Source: Merluccius polli
Taxonomy: Eukaryota; Chordata; Actinopteri; Gadiformes; Merlucciidae
Assembly (NCBI GenBank): GCA_030340625.1
Contig: JAOPHQ010003696.1
Location: 311,001-375,000, forward strand
Length of the DNA: 64,000 nucleotides
Direction of reading: 5' to 3'
In this document: positions 10,441-22,308 of the stretch, piece after piece
Position numbering within the stretch: the stretch's first letter is position 1
How the letters are laid out: each line of letters begins with the position of its first letter
The notes under the pieces: model-generated
Told to the model about the DNA's origin: nothing
What the model saw: the letters and a program-made list of their open reading frames with translations, nothing else
Databases searched by the model: none
Translations under genes and position numbers: made by a program

Positions 10441-12390
10441 GGTGCTACACTGCACTTGCTACAAACGTTAGCCACAGTGAGTTGACAGACATGTCTGGCA
10501 TCTGCCAAGTGTAGGGTTAACAGTGGGTGGACTCTAGCCGGAAAACCTCATTAAGTTTTAATTCCTCTCTGTATCCTATTTCTATAATGGGGAATTGATT
10601 TTTACTTAGTGCACTGGACCAGAAATAATTCTATTTCAAATAATTTTATTCTTCTCTTTGTGTGTGTGCATGTGTGGGTGTGTGGGTGTTTAAATAAGTG
10701 TGCGTGTTTGCATGTGTGTCTATGCCTTCCACACATAGGCAAGCTAGTAATGCATTTTCCTTAATCCATTTGGAGGGAGAGAGAGCGTAATTCCTTGAAC
10801 ACACACAGTTTGTATTTGCTTTTCGTGGACGCACACTCACCGAAATAGGTTGGAATAATTTCCCTAGACTAAGGTTTTGCTTCATTCTGTTGTAAGTTTG
10901 TAAAACAAATGTGTATGTTCATGATAATCAATCTCAGAAAAAAACAACAATACAAAATACAACACAATTCGCACTACATTAGCATATTTCTGGTTAATTT
11001 GACAACATAGTCATAATTACTACAAATTAAATAGATGTGACGTTGAAATAAATGCAGAGTAGATCAGGAACGATTGGGGTTCGCTTGAAAAATACATTGT
11101 CAACTCTATTAACCATACCAAACAAATTCAACTCAAATAATAGCTCTTAAATCTTACCAGCACCTTTAGCATGTTTAAACAATTAAGGGGTATGATCTTA
11201 ATGGAACAGAAACAGTAATGGTATTGTCAAATTAATTTAAACCTCTTGGGGCCATGTTTGAATTTATTCTTTAGGTGACCGCATTAATTGACCAAAAATA
11301 TTCACCATCATAAAAGGGAATATAAGGGAAAAGCTAAACTGGAATTCATGAGATTGCAATGGATTTCATGGCACATCATTTTCTGATGGTTAATGCACAC
11401 CTTAACCGATAACCCTTAATAAAATAATTACAAGTAAATGACAGATTTCTGTTGTCCATCACTTGAATCTGTAAAATCTTGAATCTGAATCTTAGTGCAT
11501 CCAAATGTGGAGCACAAAATCACAATTTTGCCGTTTCAAGATCGGTTGACATTGGTTTGTTTCTACGTCAGTTCTGCCGACCGGTATGTCGTCACATCTG
11601 TCACGTGATCGCCTGCACAACCTTTAACAGCCTTCTGCAAAGAAAGGTACCTTTGTTTTCTTACAGATATTGTTTTTGTCGTCTTTGGATAATATTGATC
11701 ATGCTTACCATATGAGTAAAGACTCCCCGCTTTACAGGCATGACAGAAGGTATCCTTGACACAATCAATCCTCATATGTTTAAAGCAGGCCTTTACACTC
11801 ACGGGATCCGGAAGCATCCACAGGCCCCAGAGCAGCCGCTACAGCCACGCACCTCCAGGAACTGGCTACGGTTTCTAGGAGACTAATATACTGCCGCCAT
11901 AATAGATTCCCCCGGCGCATTATATTATGATCGACTGGAATTCATATTCTGCCATTTTATCAAATCCACAGTGCTCATGGCTCCTCCAGGAGGAGAGCCC
12001 TACTGCTTCTGCCGTATTTCCCTTTCCATATTAAAAAACGTTGCCGCACTATTTCTTTATGTCTCCTTTCTTTTAAGTCTTTCTTTTTTCCCACCTCCCC
12101 ATTCTTGAAGTTTCTCCTTTCATTGTCCCTTGTTTTTAAAAAAAAAATACAATTAATGTCATGAAATGTCTTTAAGTCAAACGTATAATTACTCCTTCTA
12201 ATTATGATGTTGCGTATCAACGATGCGACGTGGAGATGAAAGATGCCCACGAAGAAGATTTAAAACAGTCCTATTCAATTAACGCTCAGCACTACTTTCT
12301 TCAATAGATTCCTTCTGCCTCCTTTTCTGTTCCCTGCTGAACCCCCCCCCCACTCCCCAATACCACATCATAGATAAGAGAAGAAAAGGA
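10441..12390. other. No gene recognised
   Basis: About 1.9 kb of AT-rich DNA with a short TG-rich patch (10660-10730). The frame at 11479-11715 and others nearby have no recognisable motif. A tract of T and A-rich simple sequence lies near 12130. Confidence 0.5.
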
Positions 12391-12391
12391 G

Positions 12392-12392
12392 A

Positions 12393-12422
<30 letters not shown>
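12392..12422. repeat. (GA)n microsatellite
   Basis: Uninterrupted AG/GA tract of about 15 units. Confidence 0.95.
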
Positions 12423-12423
<1 letters not shown>

Positions 12424-13479
12424 GCTCTTATTAAGTCTGAACTTCTCTGAGCCACCTTGCATCTTCCAACACCTTGCCTCTCTGCCTCTGCTCCATTTCT
12501 GCTTCTCCCCCCAGCTCCCCTTCTGCTCCCTTGGCTTCCTCCTTGCAGGCTATGCCCAATTTCAATGGCGAGAGCCTCCTGCCTGCCTTCCACACGCAGG
12601 CTAGAGAGCTCCTCTCTGGGGATCCCAAAGCAATAACACAGTGTTAGAGGCAAATGGCAATAATCAAATCTAATGCACTCGATGATCTGACTTGTCTAAC
12701 CCTGCTTATTTCTAAATTTATTAGACATGGGAGTGGGGAAAGAATAGAGGGAGTCCAGCTCTTTTTTATTTATTTTTTTACTCCCGAGACATTTTCAAGA
12801 GATATACTGTTTATTGCTTTGGGTTTTTACCTGCCGACTTTCAATCTGTTTTTCAGCTTTCGAATAAAGAAAGAGGTGCGCTTAAGAGATCTGCAGGGCT
12901 GCGTTTCAGTTTGCCGTTGTCTTGCTTGGTTTGTCGAATCGACTTGTTTCACCTCAACTGTTATTACCTCCCGAAAACGTTTAATGAGCGTTTATGTTTA
13001 TAAAGATCAGAAGCTACAGACAACAGGGCATTGTTTTGTATCAGCAACAGGTACAGCAGTTATGCACCCTCCTAACTTGTTGCAACCATTTCCCAAAGAC
13101 CTAAAGGTGTGCTCACTTGAGATGTGTTAAGACAGCGTGTGTGACCCACTCCATTGTTTTCCTACAGGGAAAGCGGCGCGGCAATTTCAGGAAGGGGGGG
13201 GTGGCATGCGCCCGACCTAGCGTTGCTTTTCTGCGGAGGGGACTCGCTTTGAAGTTGAAATTATTTCAACTTTGACATGGCGCACCGCATGACGTAATGC
13301 ACCAACCAATAGATTTGCAGTACAGTCCAAAAGGACAATGTTTTAAGTTGTGGGTGATTTGGTGTGTTTTAAACTTGCTGTGCTCGAGAAAACAATGCCG
13401 ACCTAGCAACACGTACGGTGTCCTACCTCATCTCAAGTGAATGCACCTTAAATCTAATTGGAACAATAATTGGCAGCCC
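12423..13479. other. No gene recognised
   Basis: It contains the longest plain open frame of this region (12654-13130, 158 codons, plus strand), but its product has long hydrophobic low-complexity runs and no domain I recognise. It is more likely a chance frame in AT-rich DNA. A G run lies at 13193-13201. Confidence 0.45.
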
Positions 13480-13499
13480 AATGTAAGTAGGACTTCCCT

Positions 13500-13610
13500 C
13501 AAACGAATACTGTATGTCTCAAATTGTACAATATAGCCTATAAAACTATCTAATTGTGTATGTACTTGTGTCAGACACACATCGCCATATGACTTCTCAA
13601 CTGCGTGATT
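13500..13610 (+). repeat. Dispersed repeat fragment shared with 33.7-33.8 kb
   Basis: Motifs such as TACAATATAGCCTATAAAAC, TAATTGTGTATGTACTTGTG and ACACACATCGCCATA match the block at 33755-33820 with a few changes. The family is unknown; the shared stretch is about 70-100 bases. Confidence 0.5.
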
Positions 13611-13861
13611 CATTATTTATCATTCTTTAATATAATTATATAATTCGATAATTCAGGGGTGTGCTCTCTCAGCTGAACACCATGAAGTTCAACCAAACTA
13701 CCTTCCACCTCGTTTTTTGGACTTATCAAATTGCAAGGGTAGCCAATCACTTCAGTGGGGGCCACCACTGGCCCCTCCCTGGACATGTCACTCAATGTTT
13801 AATGAATAAAAGCACACAGAAAATAAAGAGGCAATCACACTGCCATCTTTTCCAAATGGAA

Positions 13862-15089
13862 ATATACACTCAACGGCCACTTTATTAGGTACACCTTGCT
13901 AGTACCAGGTTGGACCCCCTTTTGCCTTCAGAACTGCCTTAATCCTTCGTGGCACAGATTCAACAAGGTACTGGAAACATTCCTCAGAGAGTTTGGTCCA
14001 TATTGACATGATAGCATCACGCAGTTGCTGCAGATTTGTCGGCTGCACATCCATGATGCGAATCTCCCGTTCCACCACATCCCAAAGGTGCTCTATTGGA
14101 TTGAGATCTGGTGACTGTGGAGGCCATTTGAGTACAGTGAACTCATTGTCATGTTCAAGAAACCAGTCTGAGATGATTCGCGCTTTATGACATGGCGCGT
14201 TATCCTGCTGGAAGTAGCCATCAGAAGATGGGTACACTGTGGTCATAAAGGGATGGACATGGTCAGCAACAATACTCAGGTAGTCTGTGGCTTTGACACG
14301 ATGCTCAATTGGTACTAATAAGCCCAAAGTGTGCCAGGAAAATATCCCCCACACCATTACACCACCACCACCAGCCTGAACCGTTGATACAAGGCAGGAT
14401 GGATCCATGCTTTCATGTTGTTGACGCCAAATTCTGACCCTACCATCCGAATGTCGCAGCAGAAATCGAGACTCATCAGACCAGGCAACGTTTTTCCAAT
14501 CTTCGATTGTCCAATTTTGGTGAGCCTGTGCGAATTGTAGCCTCAGTTTCCTGTTCTTAGCTGACAGGAGTGGCACCCGGTGTGGTCTTCTGCTGCTGTA
14601 GCCCATCCGCCTCAAGGTTTGACGTGTTGTGCGTTCAGAGATGCTCTTCTGCATACCTGTTGTAACGAGTGGTTATTTGAGTTACAGTTGCCTTTCTATC
14701 AGCTCGAACCAGTCTGGCCATTCTCCTCTGACCTCTAGCATCAACAAGGCATTTGCGCCCACAGAACTGCCGCTCACTGGATATTTTCTCTTTTTCTGAC
14801 CATTCTCTGTAAACCCTAGAGATGGTTGTGCGTGAAAATCCCAGTAGATCAGCAGTCTCTGAAATACTCAGACCAGCCCGTCTGGCACCAACAACCATGC
14901 CACGTTCAAAGTCACTTAAATCACCTTTCTTCCCCATTCTGATGCTCGGTTTGAACTGCAGCAGATCGTCCTGACCATGTCTACATGCCTAAATGCATTG
15001 AGTTGCTGCCATGTGATTGGCTGATTAGAAATTTGCGTTAACGAGCAGTTGGACAGGTGTACCTAATAAAGTGGCCGGTGAGTGTATAT
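13862..15089 (-). mobile_element. Tc1/mariner element with near-complete structure (DD36E type)
   Basis: Inverted ends of about 35 bp (left ATATACACTCAACGGCCACT, right the same on the minus strand with one mismatch, ACC for AAC) enclose a 1.2-kb body, with TA at both junctions as expected for this superfamily. The transposase is on the minus strand (see next entry). The total length of about 1.2 kb is normal for an autonomous Tc1-like element. The spacing of 36 residues between the second Asp and the Glu matches the DD36E group described as Incomer, rather than the DD34E of classical Tc1. Confidence 0.92.
13899..14937 (-). pseudogene. Tc1/mariner transposase, one frameshift
   Basis: Two overlapping minus frames make up one protein of about 340 residues. 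The first (14937-14635) starts MGKKGDLSDFERGMVVGARR and has the two helix-turn-helix DNA-binding units (SISETADLLGFSRTTISRVY, then the second unit). The second (14654-13899) has the catalytic domain: WSDESRF (Asp 60 of this piece), the glycine-rich GGGGVMVWG box, FQQDNAPCHKA (Asp 151) and SPDLNPIEHLWD (Glu 188). The shift lies at about 14655-14665, after ITTRYN, and fits loss of two bases or gain of one. Apart from this the reading frame is clean, so inactivation is probably recent. Confidence 0.93.
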
Positions 15090-15720
15090 CTGGCAGAGCT
15101 TTTCTCAAATACAAACAAATGAAAAGTCAAGCAAATGTATTTATGCATTTTTTGATGGACTAAACTAATTTTGTTTAACTATCCTGGCTGTGTCTGATCA
15201 GGCATGCTGTTATTCTTAGGTCCAGCATTTGGCAATACTCCAATACAATACTACAATATATTATATTGCATTAGAGCAATGATGTAATGTAGCACACTAC
15301 ACCACACATGTTTGGTTTGACTTGGAAGACTAGATGACCTACTGGATTAACAATTTGAGGGATGTTCATTTACAACATTGATAGGAAAAAGAGGACTTCT
15401 TAGGGTACAATGACGACAACAAAACCACACATAATCAACAGTTTTACATGCAAACGTACACAAAAAAACAACCAACGCAAGCATGGTCGTTCGTGGTCCT
15501 CAGTAGGACTCCAGTGGCTAACATACAAGCCCATCTCTGCAACATTGGTACCACCATCTCCTGCAGCTTTACACACAATGCCAATATTTAGTTGAACTGC
15601 AAGAAAACTGTGAGTGATATGCTTAGTGAGTGTGTGGCCACAGTTGTATGTGGTCAGGTCAGCACCATATGGTATGTGTGTTGTCCTAGGGAGTCAATTG
15701 TGTCGTGTATAGCCCCCACA
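15090..15720. other. No gene recognised
   Basis: AT-rich spacer. The 61-codon frame at 15410-15595 has no recognisable motif. Confidence 0.5.
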
Positions 15721-15790
15721 CACACACTCCATACATAAAACGCTTTGAGTGTTTTGAAAAGCACTATATAAATGCAATGAATTATTGTCT
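15716..15790 (+). repeat. L2-type LINE 3' tail fragment
   Basis: It contains AACGCTTTGAGTGTTTTGAA then AAGCACTATATAAATGCAAT and ATTATT, the conserved fish L2 tail, preceded by CACACACAC. Confidence 0.6.
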
Positions 15791-15799
15791 TGTTAGTCA

Positions 15800-16535
15800 C
15801 CCACAACACGTCACCCAGTATGGTAGGGTGTTGCGCTCCATTGGTGAAATGGAGTTGGTACACGAGACGATACGTTGTGTCGTCAGACGTCACGAGGCGT
15901 ATGGAAAAAAGATAATGACATGTTGGATAAATGACACATCAATAATCTCTCCCCATTACGGCGCCCCCACTCGTCTATCATTGTGTACATGTTTGTTTTC
16001 CATTGTGCCATCGCCGGTACAGAGTGCCTGACAAGAGCCATCAATTAAGACGGTAGCACAGTCTGGAGCAAACGGAAAGTACTATTAGTCTAATTCAGCA
16101 TGTGACATGGAATCTGTCTCCACAGCGTGCAGTTATGCTATCTACACAGAGGAACGTGACGTACGACGTGCCAGTAAAAATGCATTCTCTGTGAATAAGA
16201 ATGTATCCCTGAAGGGGCCAGCAAAACAAAATCAAAAATCAAACAGATAACTTGGATTGTGGCTACAGGGGTTGTGGCAGCAGCTTTGTTTGGAACCAAT
16301 GGGAGACCGAACAGCAATTTTGTTTGACCTTTCAACCCTAATGAGCTTCATTGTATGAAGTAATGTATCACATTTAATGTTTTTTTCCTCCATTTTCATG
16401 GAGTTTCCTGCACCTAGTACTAAAAAAAAACTAAAACTAAATAAACACCTTAATGTTTAATTAAATAGTAGTTTTTAAATGTCTGCAGTATTTTGTTTGT
16501 GAGCATATGGTATTGTTTGGTGCTATATTAGCTGT
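15800..16535. other. No gene recognised
   Basis: Short unrelated frames on both strands; no transposon terminus or RNA gene seen. Confidence 0.45.
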
Positions 16536-16539
16536 AATA

Positions 16540-16600
16540 ATCAGAATCAGCTTTATTGCCCAAGTAGACAACAAAGCTAGGTTAACATAAACAGTACTGT
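16540..16600 (-). repeat. Teleost LINE/SINE-tail-like motif
   Basis: AATCAGAATCAGCTTTATTG followed by CCAAGTAG is a motif I know as common in fish genomes, where it marks the reversed 3' end of a retroposon. Only the end is recognisable. Confidence 0.4.
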
Positions 16601-16631
16601 TGTAACAAACTACTATGTACAGATATAAAAT

Positions 16632-16633
<2 letters not shown>

Positions 16634-16679
<46 letters not shown>
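16634..16679. repeat. (TA)n microsatellite
   Basis: Uninterrupted AT dinucleotide tract; it could extrude as a cruciform. Confidence 0.95.
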
Positions 16680-16681
<2 letters not shown>

Positions 16682-16689
16682 ATTTGTAA

Positions 16690-17740
16690 CAAGAAGACAA
16701 TAGTGCAATGGTGCAGAATGTAATGCTGTAATATGTGGAACATGACATGTACATCAGAGTGAATTTTAATGCTCAGTTTGAAGAGTTGAAAACTCAACAA
16801 GCAGTTGAAGCAGCAACAAGCAGTTCAAGCAGTTTAATACGATATTGGGTACAACCAGACTTCCAAAATGTGCGAGCAAGACTGGACACCATTTAATTCT
16901 ACACAAGTGTATTTATACTTTACAACACACAAATGTCATGCGTACCATATAGGGACTGGCAACACAGCAAAACTGAAGATGTGTTGGTACTAGTATTTCT
17001 GCAAGGTAGTCTGTGGTGAACCCTAACTGTAGAAGAGCATTCTTGATCTCTGTCAAAGCTGACCTCCTATACTATAACTCTCAGAGAAAGGATTGCTCCC
17101 ACTCTGCAGAGTGCAATAAGGAGGCACATAATACACATAATACACATAATACGCACCCCGGACCTACGACCGACGTATTATGACAGTCCTGGACCGGCCC
17201 AATAATCTAGACCGGCCCAAAAATAATAATACACATAGTAAAAAATACAAAATAATCGTCCTGAAATCGTCCGGCCGAACCTCCCTATGGCAGCCCGTCC
17301 CTGGTTATAGGCTATGCGGCGCTCGTAAAAGCCGAACAATGCGCCTAACGATTCAACAAGACTACATCTTTCCAATCACAATAAGTAGCCTACTTATCGG
17401 CCAACAATAATCAAACAAGGCAGTAAAAGTGGGCATTAAACTGTATAACTGTTTTGAAAAAAGGGGAAAAGGCCGACATATGCCGATACAATATGCAGCC
17501 GGCGCTCAGAACAGGCTTGCGACAAAAAGATGAGCCACACATTTAGAAACAATTGCATGAACTATCTAAAAGCAATACCTTAGTCAGAAAACATATATGA
17601 GGCTGAACGTTTTGCTAAAATGTCACATTTATGGAAATATTGAAAATGTTGGAGCGGCTGGCTTGACCACGCGAAACCGAGAGACGGCTGTCTTGACCGC
17701 AGTACGCGATCGGTCATTAACCAATAATCGTATTTAACCG
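16690..17740. other. Unassigned; includes the recurrent GC-rich motif and a CCGGCCCA repeat
   Basis: The minus strand carries the window-wide motif GTCGGTCGTAGGTCCGGGG at 17155-17175. Next to it, 17185-17222 has two copies of ACCGGCCCA, which matches TGGGCCGGT at 48780-48810, so part of this is a dispersed repeat. A short ACACATAAT array lies at 17126-17152. No gene is recognised. Confidence 0.5.
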
Positions 17741-18129
17741 TATAACTGCACACAACTTTATTTAAAATCAAATGTAAAACATGTGTGTTTGTATTGTGGT
17801 GTCCGGTGCGTGTGTGTGTGTGGCTCCTCCGGCGGAGCGGTTCATGTTAATAGCGGAGTCCGGGAGGGTTCACCTTCACGGCGTACGAGGGATGTGCGAC
17901 TATCGTTTAAAAAAATACTAAAGTGTTTTTTAAAGTTAGAAAGATATTAGATATTCAACCGATATTCACGCTCCGAATTACAGCCACCAGACACGGGGAA
18001 CTAAAGCCGCGATCACCGCACCGCTTCAAGACTTATGCAACACAACGTCCTTTTGATCGATAACAATATAAATTGATCGACACATTTCTTAACGATCAAT
18101 GATCGATCATCGATTAATTATGCCCATCC

Positions 18130-18132
<3 letters not shown>
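17740..18132 (+). repeat. Dispersed repeat block (family R1), copy 2, with a hAT-like end
   Basis: It matches the blocks at 48950-49400 and 34620-34761 (TAACTGCACACAACTTTATTT, GGCTCCTCCGGCGGAGCGGT, GGAGTCCGGGAGGGTTCACC, GGATGTGCGACTATCGT). Beyond it, at 18085-18131, repeated ATCGAT-type sequence ends in ATTATGCCCATCCCTAA, which resembles a hAT terminus. Confidence 0.6.

Positions 18133-18193
<61 letters not shown>
18132..18193. repeat. (AT)n microsatellite
   Basis: Pure AT tract of about 30 units, directly after the hAT-like end. Confidence 0.95.
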
Positions 18194-18197
<4 letters not shown>

Positions 18198-18444
18198 GAA
18201 AAAATATATAGAATGTTATTCCATATAAAACCACCTATCAATTCAGTATATACAGCATGCCTGGAATTATATTTGACAATAATAAGTTAAAAACTGTGTT
18301 GAACCTCCTCATCCCCAGGCCTCTTTCTCAGGTTTTTGCCGAAAATAACACAAACTGAATAGACTATCTCCACAACTACAAGGGCTTGTAAGTTAAACTT
18401 GGTATGGAAAGAGAACACCTGTGGGATTGTTGTGAATGTGAAAT

Positions 18445-18491
18445 AATAATAATTATATAATAATAATAATAATAATAAGAAGAAGAAGAAT
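18445..18491. repeat. (AAT)n/(AAG)n trinucleotide tract before Rex3
   Basis: AAT repeats turn into AAG repeats and end in AAGAAT (18486-18491), which recurs at 22303-22308 just after the Rex3 tail. It is a possible target duplication. Confidence 0.8.
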
Positions 18492-21400
18492 CCCCTCCCT
18501 GAGCTACTACCTTACCGTGGTGGAGGGGTTTGTGTGTCCCATTGACCCCCAGGAGCTCCGTTGTCAGGGGCTTTTATGCCGCTGGTAGGGTCACCCATGG
18601 CAAACAGGTCCGGGGGGAGGGGCCAGACAAAGGGTAGCTCAGAAGACCCTGTTATGGCGATAGCTGCTGGACCCAATAGCGGAACACAGAGACGGTAGTG
18701 GAGTGAAGATGAACAGGTTTATTTGATGAATCAGGAATGAGGCAGAGGGGGGGGGGGGAAGCAGGTTGGCGAGTGGGGGTGGATCGGCTGGAAGGAGTGA
18801 GGCGAGCAGGCTGGGGGGTGAAGGTCCACAAACTAAAACAAAGAGAACAAAAGATGAGGCATGGAAAACTCAGCACAAGAACTGCTAGAAAAAGAGTATA
18901 CACTGGAGCCAGGCACGAGTAACTACCACGGTGTCTAGTAGTACGATCTGGCGACGAACTCAGGGAAACCAGGTGTATTTGAAGGGGAGTTGATGAGTTG
19001 ATGCGGACCAGGTGTGAGCAGTAGACAAGCAGGGGGTGTGGCCGAAACAGGAGGAGAACACACAGCACCACACTGTGGCCATGACAGACCCCTTATGATG
19101 ATACAAATAAATGGTCTTGCATGTCCCTCGCCCGGACGTGGGTCACCGGGGGCCCCCCCCCGGGAGCCAGGCCTGGGGGTGGGGCTCGGGGGCGAGCGCC
19201 TGGTGGCCGGGCCTATACCCATGGGGCCCGGCCGGGCACAGCCCGAAGCGATGACGTGGGACCCCCTTCCCGCCGGCTCACCACCAGCAGGAGGGGCCAA
19301 AGGGGTCGGGTGCAGTGCGAGCTGGGCGGCGGCCGAAGGCGGGGACCTTGGCGGTCCGATCCTCGGCTGCAGAAGCTAGCTCTAGGGACGTGGAACGTCA
19401 CCTCTCTGGTGGGGAAGGAGCCTGAGCTGGTGCGCGAGGTTGAGAAGTTCCGGCTAGATATAGTCGGCCTCACCTCGACGCATAGCAAGGGCTCTGGAAC
19501 CAGTCTTCTCGAGAGGGGTTGGACTCTCTTCCACTCTGGAGTTGCCACTGGTGAGAGGCGCCGGGCAGATGTGGCAATACTTATTGCCTCCAGGCTTGGT
19601 GCCAGTATGTTGGAGTTCACCCCGGTAGACGGGAGGGTAGCCTCCCTCCGCCTTCGGGTGGGGGGACGGATCCTGACTGTTGTTTGTGCCTATGGTCCAA
19701 ACAGCAGTTCAGAGTATCCACCCTTTTTGGACTCCTTGGAGGGGGTGCTGGAAAGTGCTCCCTCTGGGGATTCCCTCGTTCTGCTGGGGGACTTCAACGC
19801 TCACGTTGGCAGCAACAGTGAGACCTGGAGGGGTGTGATTGGGAGGAACGGCCCCCCCGATCTGAACCCGAGTGGTGTTCAGTTATTGGACTTCTGTGCT
19901 CATCACAGATTGTCCATAATGAACACCATGTTCAAGCATATGTCATGTCCATATGTGCACTTGGCACCAGGACACCCTAGGCCGCAGTTCGATGATTGAC
20001 TTTGTAGTCGTGTCGTCGGACTTGCAGCCGCATGTCTTGGACACTCGGGCGAAGAGAGGGGTGGAGCTGTCAACTGATCACCACCTGGTGGTGAGCTGGC
20101 TGCGATGGTGGGGGAGGATGCCGGTCAGACCTGGCAGACCCAAACGTATTGTGAGGGTCTGCTGGGAACGTCTAGCAGAGTCTCCTGTCAGAGAGAGCTT
20201 CTACTCCCACCTCTGGGAGAGTTTTGACCATGTACCGGGGGAGGCGGGGGACATTGAGTCCGAGTGGACCATGTTCCGCGCCTCCATTGTTAAGGCAGCC
20301 GACCAGAGCTGTGGCCGCAAGGTGGTCGGTGCCTGCCGTGGCGGCAATTCCCGAACCCGCTGGTGGACACCGGCGGTGAGGGAAACTGAAGAAGGAGTCC
20401 TATAGGACCTTTTTGGCCTGTGGGACTCCGGAAGCAGCAGGCAGGTACCGGCAGTCCAAGCAGAACGCAACTGTGGCGGTTACTGAGGCAAAAACCCGGA
20501 CATGGGAGGAGTTCGGTGATGCCATGGAGAACGACTTCCGGACGGCTTTGAAGAGGTTCTGGACCACCATCCGGCGTCTCAGGAGGGGGAAGCAGTGCAT
20601 CGTCAATATTGTGTATGGTGGAGACGGTGCGCTGCTGACCTCGACTCGGGACGTTGTGGATCGGTGGAAGGAATACTTCGAAGACCTCCTCAATCCCACC
20701 GACACGCCTTCCGGTAAGGAAGCAGGGCCTGGGGACTCGGGTGTGGGCTCTCCTATCTCTGGGGCTGAGGTTGCCGAGGTGGTCAGGAAGCTCCTTGGTG
20801 GCAGGGCCCCGGGGGTGGATGAGGTCCGCCCGGAGTTCCTTAAGGCCCTGGATGTTGTGGGGCTGTCTTGGTTGACACAACTCTGCAGCATCGCGTGGAC
20901 ATCGGGGGCAGTGCCCCTGGATTGACTGGGGTGGTGGTCCCTCTTTTTAAGAAGGGGTACCAGAGGGTGTGTTCCAACTATAGGGGGATCACACTCCTCA
21001 GCCTTCCTGGTAAGGTCTATTCAGGGGTGCTGGAGAGGAGGGTCAGTCGGATAGTCGAACCTCGGATTCAGGAGGAGCAATGTGGTTTTCGTCCAGGCCG
21101 TGGAACAGTGGACCAGCTCTACACCCTCTGCAGGATCCTTGAGGGTGCATGGGAGTTTGCCCAACCAGTCCACATGTGCTTTGTGGACTTGGAGAAGGCA
21201 TTCGACCGTGTCTCTCGGGGAGTCCTGTGGGGGGTTCTCCGGGAGTACGGGGTATCGGACCCCCTAATACGGACTGTCCGTTCCCTGTATGACCGGTGTC
21301 AGAGCTTGGTCCGCATTGCCAGTAATAAGTCGGACTTGTTTCCAGTGAGGGTTGGACTCCGCCAGGGCTGCCCTTTGTCACCGATCCTGTTCATAATTTT

Positions 21401-22302
21401 TATGGACAGGATTTCTAGGCACAGCCAGGGCGTTGAGGGGGTCCGGTTTGGTGACCTCAGGATTGGGTCTCTGCTTTTTGCGGATGATGTGGTCCTGTTG
21501 GCTTCATCAGACTGTGACCTCCAACTCTCGCTGGACCGGTTCGCAGCCGACTGTGAAGCGGCCGGGATGAGAATCAGCACCTCCAAATCCGAGTCCATGG
21601 TCCTCAACCGGAAAAGGGTGGAGTGCACTCTCCGGGTCGGGGATGAGATCCTGCCCCAAGTGGAGGAGTTCAAGTACCTCGGGGTCTTGTTCAGGAGTGA
21701 GGGGAGGTTGGAGCGGGAGATCGACAGGCGGATCGGTGCGGCGTCTGCAGTAATGCGGACTCTGCACGGATCCATCGTGGTGAAGAGGGAGCTGAGCCGA
21801 AAGGCAAAGCTCTCGATTTACCAGTCGATCTACGTTCCTGCCCTCACCTATGGTCATGAGCTTTGGGTAATGACCGAAAGAACAAGATAGTGGGTACAAG
21901 CGGCCGAAATTAGCTTCCTCCGCAGGGTGGCTGGGCTCTCCCTTAGAGATAGGGTGAGAAGCTCGGTCATCCGGGAGGAGCTCGGAGTAGACCCACTACT
22001 CCTCCGCGTTGAGAGGAGCCAGATGAGGTGGCTCGGGCATCTAGTTAGCATCTAGTCTAGTATGCCTCCCGGACGCCTCCCTGGTGAGGCGTTCAGGGCA
22101 CGTCCCACTGGTAGGAGACCCCGGGGAAGACCCAGGACACGCTGGAGAGACTATGTCTCTCGGCTGGCCTGGGAACGCCTCGGGATCCCCCAGGAAGAGC
22201 TGGACGAAGTACCTGGGGAAAGGGAAGTCTGGGCTTCCCTGCTTAGGCTGCTGCCCCCCGCGACCCGACCCCGGATAAGCGGCAGAAGATGGATGGATGG
22301 AT
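18492..22302 (+). mobile_element. Rex3 (RTE-clade LINE), near full length
   Basis: It starts in a GC-rich 5' region (CCCCTCCCTGAGCTACTACC), contains endonuclease and reverse-transcriptase sequence, and ends with GGATGGATGGAT (GATG-type) repeats, a described hallmark of Rex3. Two sites agree with the Rex3 PCR primers as I remember them: GGGCTGCCCTTTGTCACCG near 21367 and GACTGGGGTGGTGGTCCC near 20925. The element is about 3.4 kb without the solo LTR at 18650-19086. AAGAAT flanks both sides. No function in the host is suggested. Confidence 0.9.
18650..19086 (-). mobile_element. Solo LTR (Gypsy-type) inside Rex3, 5-bp target duplication
   Basis: GACCC flanks both sides (18645-18649 and 19087-19091) and interrupts Rex3 between two parts that read on into each other. 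On the minus strand it starts TGTCATGGCCACAG and ends CGCCATAACA (TG...CA). It contains AATAAA (minus, about 18718-18723) and TCAAATACACC, a weak TATA-like site near 18975. No retroelement genes remain. A G run lies at 18749-18758. The 139-codon minus frame across it is not a gene. Confidence 0.8.
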
Positions 22303-22304
22303 AA
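19121..22304 (+). pseudogene. Rex3 ORF: endonuclease and reverse transcriptase, several frame breaks
   Basis: Consecutive pieces in order. 19121-19999 has the apurinic-type endonuclease: LGTWNVTSL, VVCAYGPN and LLGDFNAHVG. The next frame, 19953-20405, has MIDFVVV and LSTDHHLVV. 20413-20925 is the linker up to GRAPGVDEVRPEFL. 20868-21890 is the reverse transcriptase: FRPGRGTVDQLYTL, FVDLEKAFD (residues 106-113), GLRQGCPLSPILF and catalytic FADD (residues 204-207). A stop follows ERTR at 21888-21890. The C-terminal RPRGRPRTRWRDYVSRLAWE part is at 22062-22304, after a short insertion near 22045-22060. At least four breaks make it inactive. Confidence 0.9.
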
Positions 22305-22308
22305 GAAT

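Noticed and set aside
10021..10508. Several His/Thr- or Cys/Val-rich frames
   Set aside because: Translations of CA/GT microsatellites.
12654..13130. 158-codon plus-strand open frame as a host gene
   Set aside because: No domain, low-complexity Phe-rich stretches, AT-rich context and no splice or start support.
20201..21899. Minus-strand frames (up to 196 codons) across Rex3
   Set aside because: Antisense shadows in GC-rich Rex3 coding sequence.
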